A stretch of 64,000 nucleotides of DNA from Sympetrum striolatum (taxonomy: Eukaryota > Arthropoda > Insecta > Odonata > Libellulidae): the NCBI GenBank assembly GCA_947579665.1, contig OX388341.1, positions 2,418,001 through 2,482,000 on the forward strand. The letters are read 5' to 3'. A program made the position numbers and the translations under genes. Shown in pieces: positions 57,148 through 64,000 of the stretch (the first letter of the stretch is position 1; each line of letters starts with the position of its first letter). A model generated the notes under the pieces. The model saw only the letters and a list, made by a program, of their open reading frames with translations, did not search any database and was not told the DNA's origin.

Positions 57148-59317
57148 TATCCGTAGTGAATGGTCGTTCAAACTTTTTACACAGGATGACTAAGAATTTA
57201 ATGCGGAAATGAGAATACGGGAAATTCTTCTCCTAGATATGTCTCCAAATTTATGTTTACATTGATGCAGGAAAAAATATATGAAAACGTATTTTCTCGA
57301 TGATTAAATTTTATGCTACCATTTCTGTCGCCATTCGTGTTTTATTTTCCATGGTTCAACGATTCATGCTTACTTAGTATCTCAAGAGAAGCTTTCGTCA
57401 CTAATAAAAACCCATTAAATGTTGTAAGATATATGAAATTTATACAAAATTATTAATCAACATTACATAATATCATTAGCCTGCTTCAGAACTTTTCGAA
57501 TGTAAGAGGTAAATTAAATGCTTTATAATATTATGGATTTGCATAAGAAGTCTCCACGAAATCTATTTCTTGGTAGTTTCTGCGAATGCCTACTGCTTGT
57601 AAATTAAAAATTTTGGAAGAAAGCCTTAAATTTTCTTGATTTTAGTGGGAATTCTGAAGCGAACCACTCTTTGAAGACGGATTCTCATAGCGCTTGGCTG
57701 ATTCGTTTCCATTCGTAGAGTGCAAGTGAAGACACACACGCTTGAAATATCCATTTTTGGCATAAATATCGCCAAAAACCAAAATACAAATTCCGGAAAT
57801 GAGAGTCATGAATATGTAACGGCATAGATTCGGTTTCCCAAAGCATAAAACATTAAATAATTCTACAGTGCGTTCTTTCGAGAACATGAATTCCGTAGTG
57901 AATATTTTATCTGTGTTTGATGTGTTATTTGGCGCAGTTGCAAATGAGAGTGTGATAATATCGGGAGGAAGGAAAGGGGGTCAAGCGAGTTCGCTGACAC
58001 GAGGACTATCGAGTGAATGGGAAAGAAGGTGTCGCACGTTAAGTGTGTCTGTGTTGAAAGGTTGTGCTGGAGAATGGCACTGGATTTTCCGGCCTTATTG
58101 CAGTACTTGTAGTATTCGAATATCTAAGCATCCTTGAAAGAATTAACAAACTTTTACGAACAAGTGTACAGCTATACCGTTACATTTCTGTTTCGTCTAT
58201 ACAGTAATCGTGAATGTCCATTTTGTAAACTTCCACCGTCCGCCAATACATTCGTTGGCCGAATCCCTATTCTCTCAGAAAAAAAAGAGAAATAATTTCA
58301 ATCACCACGTTCTTCCTGATTTTCTCCCTTTCCTTTTCCTTCGGCGGTCATTTCTTCTTCGTCATTTCTTCCTTTTTCCTGTGGACTTCTCATTTCTTTG
58401 CGATTTGTCTTTCTTCTTTATAAGCCATACTCTATTTCTCATAACTCTGTACTTTCATTGATTCGTTTTATTTCGCACAAATTCTTAGTATTTCATTTCT
58501 TACGCTGTTACACCCAGTCTTTCTAAATGTCACTTCTGCTGATTGCATTTTTGTTTCTTTCCCGTAATGTACTAAATTTGTTTTCTTGTATCGTCTGACT
58601 CAAGCAACCTCCTATTCTAGCCATATTTAATATTTTTCCATACTATATAAAGATGCACTTTGGTGGTTAATTTCCTGATTCGTAGTTCGAATAACGGCCG
58701 TAACATCGATAATTAAAACCTGAAGATGAAAACATCGGCCATTCTCTAACAACCAGATAAATATGATCACTAAGGCGATGACGAGAGACGCGCCTCTAGT
58801 AAATATTATCATGTAACGAAGAAAGAAAGAACAGAAGAATTAAATTGGATGAACTTTGAAGGGTAATATAATCGGCAATAATTCAATTTTCTCAAAAACG
58901 TAATTAAATATTGATGGAAAGGAAACGAATCAAACGATATTAATGAGATGAGGTTTCTGGAGTTAAATTCATACCTCTCCATTGCGTTCCAATAAAGAAA
59001 AAAAGAATACTTAGATTGTTAATTTTTCTTGGCGATATGCTCAAATTATATTTAATTAATTTTTGCGGATATTCGTTGCAAAATATTTGTCATTAATTTT
59101 TCGTATTATTAAATTTTCATTAACGAGAAAATTTGATTATTTTCTAAATTACGTTGCAGAATTAACATTATGAAGAGGTAAAAACGATTTAAATATCTTT
59201 TTAAATCTACACTCAGGATTTTTATGATAATTACCCTACTCGTAAAAATCCATAAGAATGTTTATTAATTGTTGTCTATTATTCACATGATAAAATTAAT
59301 AAAGAAGATTAAGAATG
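57148..59317. other. no gene recognised
   Basis: AT-rich DNA with a pyrimidine-rich stretch at about 58300-58420. Frames such as 57868-58137 (plus) lack recognisable motifs. Confidence 0.5.
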
Positions 59318-59339
59318 AAGTATCGACGCGTCGATACTT
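59318..59339. repeat. 22-bp perfect palindrome
   Basis: Arms AAGTATCGACG and CGTCGATACTT with ACGCGT at the centre and no loop. Perfect over 11 bp per arm and not AT-biased, unlike most palindromes in this window. Function unknown; it could be a binding site for a symmetric protein dimer. Confidence 0.8.
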
Positions 59340-59444
59340 AAGTCTTCCATCAGCCGAATCAGGGAAAAGTGCGCTATTTCTTTTACTCTCGATGAACATC
59401 CCCTTACTCATTTTTTACCCCATTCGCCTTTCCTATTACGCTAC

Positions 59445-59912
59445 TCTATTGAGATACGATCTCCCTATACACAACAGTATCATCAGCGAATAACCTAACC
59501 GTAAATTTAACATTATCCACAACATAGTTAATATAAATGAGGAGCAAAATTAATCCTAATACACATCTCTGAAAATTCCGTCCAACGCAACTTGCTGCGA
59601 TCTGTCTCCGAGAAATGACTTTATCCATTCGACAACTTTTCCGTTAATCCCGTAAGCCGCCAACTTATGAATTAATTTTACGTGCGATATTCGATCGAAA
59701 GCTTTTCTTAAACCTAGAAATATGGCGTCTGTTTTTATACCCTTATCAGCCGCTTCAATTACATCGTTGAGAAAAAGGGAAAACTCACATGACCTACCTT
59801 TACAGAAACCGTGTTTGCATAAACTAATTGTCCCCTTGTCACTTAGGAAACGCATTATTGAACTCACTATGATGTGCTCGATAGTCCTACAAAAAATTGA
59901 CGTCAAAGAGAT
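59445..59912 (-). pseudogene. LINE RT fragment, catalytic core (3' piece of split LINE)
   Basis: Minus-strand order: ISLTSIFCRTIEHIIVSSIM, HGFCKGRSCEFSLFLND, FLGLRKAFDRISHVKLIHKL (motif A, with the catalytic Asp changed to Gly), GINGKVVEWIKSFLGDRSQQ, a frameshift, VLGLILLLIYINYVVDNV (motif B end) and RLFADDTVVYREI (motif C, ADD kept). The stretch stops abruptly near 59445, so the thumb is missing. It continues the LINE at 60640-61155 across an insertion. A Jockey/CR1-like RT is the best match. Confidence 0.85.
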
Positions 59913-60639
59913 TGTGCAACGATTTTGAGGCCCCGGGGCAGGCTCGGTCGTGGGAAATGTTTTTTTTTTGGTCGCCAGTACGGGGAGGAATTGGGAGAAA
60001 AAAAAGAGACTCCGCCCGTACACGGAGAGGGAAGGAAGGGGGAAATATTTCCACCTGAGGGTGCAATTCTCTCAGCAGACAACAATTATCTATGCGATTA
60101 TTGTGGCCCTCTATCATCACCGAGAATTGGGAGAGGCAAGTTAAAGGAAAGGGAGGCAAAAAGAGGAAACAATAGCAACTCGGGACTAACACCAAAAACT
60201 AAAATGCCGACACTGGGCGAAAAATAACGAAAACCGACACAAAGCTAAATACCCGACTCGAAAGTAAGGAACCACGCGGAGGACGCCTCAGTCCCTTCAG
60301 CTCCGACATAACTGCCTCGTCCTCCCCTGGACACGACCCTCGATCCCCTCATGCGCCATCTGCCGCCGCGAGAACGCAAACAAAAAGGAAGTAACGAAAG
60401 GTGGCGATACCAAGACTAGAACGTCACAATTGGACGGAAGAAAAAATAAAAAAGAGCAGACTGTATGCCCTCTTAACTTTTGGGCGTTTTTGAATTTCCA
60501 GCCCCTTGGCTTCTAATTCAACTTTTTCAATTTCTGTATCTTCCTTAATGAAAAAGTGCTTTCGCGCATTGGCTCCCACCGGGAATTGAACCCGGGACCA
60601 CTTTCACCAAAGGCAAACGCGCTGTCCACATCCGGGAGC
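59913..60639 (-). mobile_element. insertion splitting a LINE, tRNA-like at one end
   Basis: About 727 bp sit exactly between the codons for EDYRP (60640 side) and ISLTS (59912 side) of one RT. On the minus strand the insert starts with a tRNA-like head (60571-60639) and runs through TTGAAAAAGTTGAATTAG, a T-run near 60450 and a GC-richer 500-bp part. It finishes with an A10 run (near 59960) and GGGGCCTCAAAAT. It may be one long SINE-like element or a SINE inside another element. A clear target duplication is not visible; CGTCCA versus CGTTGCACA at the borders is a weak candidate. Confidence 0.65.
60571..60639 (-). repeat. tRNA-like SINE head
   Basis: Minus strand: acceptor-like GCTCCCG with TGGGAGC, A-box-like TGTGGACAGCGCG, and B-box GGTTCAATTCC (plus 60582-60592) inside GTCCCGGG-TTC-AATTCCCGG. 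The anticodon arm has only a 4-bp CTTT/AAAG stem with a 4-nt loop, so it is not a usable tRNA. It differs from SINE families A and B and is a third tRNA-derived head. Confidence 0.65.
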
Positions 60640-61155
60640 TGGACGGTAATCTTCCGGTTTCGAGGAACGTCCTTTCTCAGGAATCGGAGCGCGCTCTTCT
60701 CCGCGACATTGGTACAACTCCTTCGTCCAAGGTTTTCCTGTAGAATACGAAAAGAAGGGGAGCAAGCTCATTCGCCAGTGTTTGAATGACGAACGATGGT
60801 ATACCTTCTGGTCCTGGCGTTTTCTTCTTGTCACAACAACTTTCTTATTCCATCCACCGATAACTCGATTGGTTCCATCTCTGAATCAACACGCATAGAA
60901 AATGCGTTCGTGCGTCCATCGTCTAAAGTAGAGCTTTCCTAGTAGTGTCGATTAATTAGATTCGCTTTCCCTACCGATTCAGTAAGAGTTAAACCCACGT
61001 CATTAACGAGGCTGGGTACTGAAGACTGATCTCCTCGAGATTCTCGGACATGACCAAAATTCATTCTGGTCTCCTACTAAAGACTCTAAAAGGGTTTTAG
61101 ATCTATATTCCTGAAACTCATTCTGCGATTCATCCTTAACCAACCATTGCACCAA
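60640..61155 (-). pseudogene. LINE linker and RT fingers (5' piece of split LINE)
   Basis: Minus strand from 61155: KDESQNEFQEYRSKTLLE, SLVGDQNEFWS, a frameshift, RGDQSSVPSLVNDVGLTL and TESVGKANLINRHY. Next come a stop, TNAFSMRVDSEMEPIELSVD, GIRKLL, then TPGPEGIPSFVIQTLANELA (RT finger block, normally PGPDGIP), LDEGVVPMS, a frameshift, and PIPEKGRSSKPEDYRP. The next RT block (ISLTS) is found only beyond the insertion. Together with 59445-59912 it is a single Jockey/CR1-like LINE copy running on the minus strand, truncated at both ends. Confidence 0.82.
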
Positions 61156-61430
61156 ATTTCTTCCTTGCGTTCATGGAGTGGTTGTTTGTCAGCAAACTCC
61201 TTTTCTTTTGAAATTCTTGTTTTCCTTGAGATATTCTTCTTTTAAATTCTACTACACCTTTGTTATCATTGCTCTAAACAGCAATATAAATTTTTAGCAT
61301 TGATCTTAGAAGCATTACTCCCTCGCGCCATAGTATCACAATAGTTCTAGTTTTCTTGGTGTTAATTCCGAGCTTGATTAAGTTATTTCCAGTTTTATTT
61401 AGATCTTATTAAAGATCTCAAGCAATCGAC
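61156..61430 (-). mobile_element. second LINE fragment, RT C-terminal region
   Basis: Minus strand: a broken KINTKK-like block (LTPRKL in the present frame), SNASKINAKNLYCCLEQ, then DNKGVVEFKRRISQG and KQEFQKKRSLLTNN, with frame changes and stops between them. The LEQ...EFKRRI...FQKKRSLLTN spacing matches LINE RTs of the RTE/L1-like type (compare KLEQVDKFSYLGS in the 53-56 kb element), not the Jockey/CR1-like LINE that it abuts near 61155. It is probably an older insertion joined to the neighbour by later rearrangement. Confidence 0.55.
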
Positions 61431-64000
61431 TTTGCCGTATGTCTGAACGTGCAGCAGCCTCATATTTAAGGGAGATTGCTCAAACTTGAGCCTCTCGGCA
61501 TCCACAAAGTAAGCCATATGTTTTATCGAGGCAGAACAACTTTTCCCTTCATCTTTGTCACCGCTACTTTCTACGTCACTTCTCTTCTTTTCGTTTAATC
61601 TTCCGACAACTTCATGACTGTGCAAACGGCCCGAGTAATTAGGGCACCTCTTATTTCGCGTATTAATAACTTCTCTAAATGTTTTTCTTCTGATTTATAA
61701 AAATAATGAGAATGCGATGAAAACCCTACTATTAATCCTAGTGACGGGTTTAGAAAAGATAAATTGGTTTACGAAGTATTTGTCGAACAAAAATTGACAT
61801 GGGATTTTCATAGATTTAGTTCATCCTTCCTTTAAAATGTCTCTTTCCTCTGAGAAACACCGAAATTGCTTAAAAGCAGTACAGACGATGGAAATGAAGT
61901 TTACCTATGCGCAAGAAAGTGCGCACCACTTCATCCTGCAATGCCTCCCAATCGCTGTGCATAACAACTCTGGTTTGCCGTTTGGTGCTTCTCCTAATAT
62001 TCGAGGGATTTTTAGCATAATTTATGCGCTTTTTTGGAAGATATTTCGTCGTCTAGTGGGTTTAATATTTTAAACACTGAGATATTTTCTTCCACTCTAG
62101 CAGTTTTCAACATTCTCATTTGTATTTTGGTTCGTAAGCGTGCAATATACTTTGTCTCCTATTTTGAGCAAATGCCTCGGTGGGACAATGTTTGTGAGTC
62201 CGTTGCAATTTGCACCTGAAAGTACTTAAGCGGAGCAAACTTCGCGCCATTAATCCGCCCAAACAAACAACGTCATGTCTCTCCCCAAGACTTGAAGTGC
62301 CATCGTAGGAATCACCTAAAATCCACTTCTCTGACACCTCTTCCACGGTGCACTTCTCAACGTTAATGCCCTCGTCGGTACGATACCCTCACGGCGGGTA
62401 ATACCTAATGGTCAATAGTTTTCTCAGTATTTTTGTTGGAAGAAATGCGTTAAGTGGAATGTTTCTGCATCTGGGACATGATTTACTTTTTCGCTGATTT
62501 TTTCTCTTCGACCACGGGTAGCGAACGTTTTGTTCATTCGTGTACGCGAAATACATGTTCGAAACCTTTGCTTCTCGCCTTTAATCAAAAGAACGTGTAT
62601 ACGCGTTTACGACATGATTTGAAAAATTCCATGGAAAAAAAGGTCGATGAAGGCTTCTGGTGATTCTGCAACGAGTTATTTTCTTCGGCAAAGAGATATT
62701 TTCTTACCTCACTCCCACCCGTCTCGCAAACATCCAATTGGTAAGGAAAATAGCCGCACCACGAGCGCACCGGTGAGCCGTGGCACACCTGACGGGAAGC
62801 ACTTTTCTTATTTGCTTTCGCGAATTCCTTTCTCCTCCGATTCGAGTCACATTCCGCCTCGAAACAACGTCCTCGCATACTCTTCAATCCAAATACTTTA
62901 ACAAAAGCTTTAACGTTTTCCCCCTCTCGATCCACTCTATTTTTACCTCCTACGTCACTGTTCCTTCCCATCCTAACGCCGTATTGATTCTAAACTCCCA
63001 CACTCCGAAAAAAAGAAATATTTCCCGCACGATTTTTCATTTCTCCTCCCCCGAACAGCCCATTCCATTGTTTGTTTCTCTCTGCAACGGAAGAATCCAG
63101 ACTCAGGTTAACCCAAAGGTATACCATGCGCCATGTGCATAAGGCCCTGTTGGAGTGGCGGAGGATTGTGCTGGACGTTGAATGCGCTCGAAAGTGATTA
63201 CATTATTCGAATCGCTCTTCCGGATTCAAAACTGAAGATCGAAATCAACGAAGAGGTATCATTAGATGTCATTAAAACTGGATTGATACAATCGACTTTT
63301 CAGATTCAATCAAAAACCTGCTTCATAACGTTCTCTACTGTACATCCGATGGCAAATTTAACTTTTCGCTCAAATGCGCGAAAAAATGGTGCTTTTCTCG
63401 AATAAACGAATGCGTGGCTGTTTACAAAGTCACAAGGGAACAGAAGGAAGGGGTTAAAAAGGGAATTAAAGAAACGAAGAGATAGGAAGATTCTAGGAAA
63501 ATAAATTAAGAGGATCTTAATTAATTAATGAATGAAGGTAACAGACTTAGTTTTAAGGGGGTCAAGGATGGAATTCGGGGTTAGTTTGAGAGAGTTAAAA
63601 AAGTGTATGGTTTCAGTGGCGAAGATTTCTATGAAAAAGGGTCTAACGTTAGAGCAAGGAATTGAAGATGGCCACGGAGAACGAATTGACGCCTGAAATA
63701 AAGAAGAATTTTATTTGCAATATAATTGAATTCATCCCATTTGAAGCGAACAATTTTGGGATGTATGGAATACAGAATATAGTTGGCTGGAAATGGGTTT
63801 TTCAATATACTCCATAGAACACAGACACTTGTACGTCACAGAAAAAAATTCGTCGTTCCTTTTTCGCTTAAGAATCAATGTTTCAAATTCTCTTTAATCG
63901 GAAACATTTACCGAATATTAAAAATTTCCTCTAAAACGTACTGCTGGATCCATGCAAGATTTTATGCTTAAAATATACCAAAATTAAAAATCTTATGAAA
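61431..64000. other. no gene recognised
   Basis: AT-rich DNA to the end of the window. Open frames on both strands (for example minus 62585-62971, plus 63133-63405) have no recognised domain, and their splice-like sites (GGTGAGCC near 62773) are unsupported. Confidence 0.45.

Noticed and set aside
59887..60227. Overlapping 60-102-codon frames on both strands
   Set aside because: They lie in the GC-richer insert within the split LINE and reflect composition, with no protein motif.
59913..60440. LTR retrotransposon LTR
   Set aside because: No TG...CA-bounded repeat pair, primer-binding site or polypurine tract could be identified.

Overview
This window is invertebrate eukaryotic nuclear DNA, most likely from an arthropod and probably an insect. 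It is visibly AT-rich, CpG is not obviously depleted, and long bacterial-type genes are absent. Nearly all recognisable content is transposable elements of kinds common in arthropods: Penelope-like elements with a GIY-YIG endonuclease, RTE and Jockey/CR1-like LINEs, tRNA-derived SINEs and non-autonomous Helitrons. The species is not identified, and no complete host gene could be recognised.

Layout. 1-13 kb: almost no coding signal, with a decayed LINE tail (2245-2750, minus), a SINE (about 3140-3320, minus) and a few hairpins. 13.0-14.7 kb: a Penelope-like element whose 5' part is inverted relative to its 3' part, ending in a hammerhead-like RNA motif. 15.4-17.0 kb: a 5'-truncated LINE (minus). 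20-25 kb: long AT palindrome, a candidate promoter island with a perfect NRF1-type palindrome (22391-22402) and a pyrimidine tract. 25.0-29.3 kb: second SINE, a second Penelope-like element lacking RT and endonuclease, and another LINE tail. 31.9-34.1 kb: truncated Helitron, unassigned coding-like frames, and a third Penelope-like fragment facing another copy of the hammerhead-like module. 38-48.5 kb: most of the weak host-gene signals (candidate exons at 38301-38394 and 48233-48450, orphan frames at 40504-40854 and 46430-46708) plus a complete 541-bp Helitron. 51.2-51.5 kb: inverted SINE pair. 53.05-56.38 kb: an essentially full-length RTE-like LINE with an 11-bp target-site duplication. 56.8-61.4 kb: LINE fragments, one split by a 0.7-kb insertion with a tRNA-like end.

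How the parts relate. The autonomous LINE and Penelope copies all carry stop codons, frameshifts or truncations, so none looks able to move now. The SINEs and Helitrons are non-autonomous. The most interesting structure is the motif at the ends of three Penelope-like fragments: a CTGANGA box, one extra nucleotide, a hairpin of differing sequence, GAAA, then a short palindrome. The hairpin stem varies in a compensatory way between copies, as expected of a conserved hammerhead-type ribozyme. All calls come from reading the sequence; no database search was possible.
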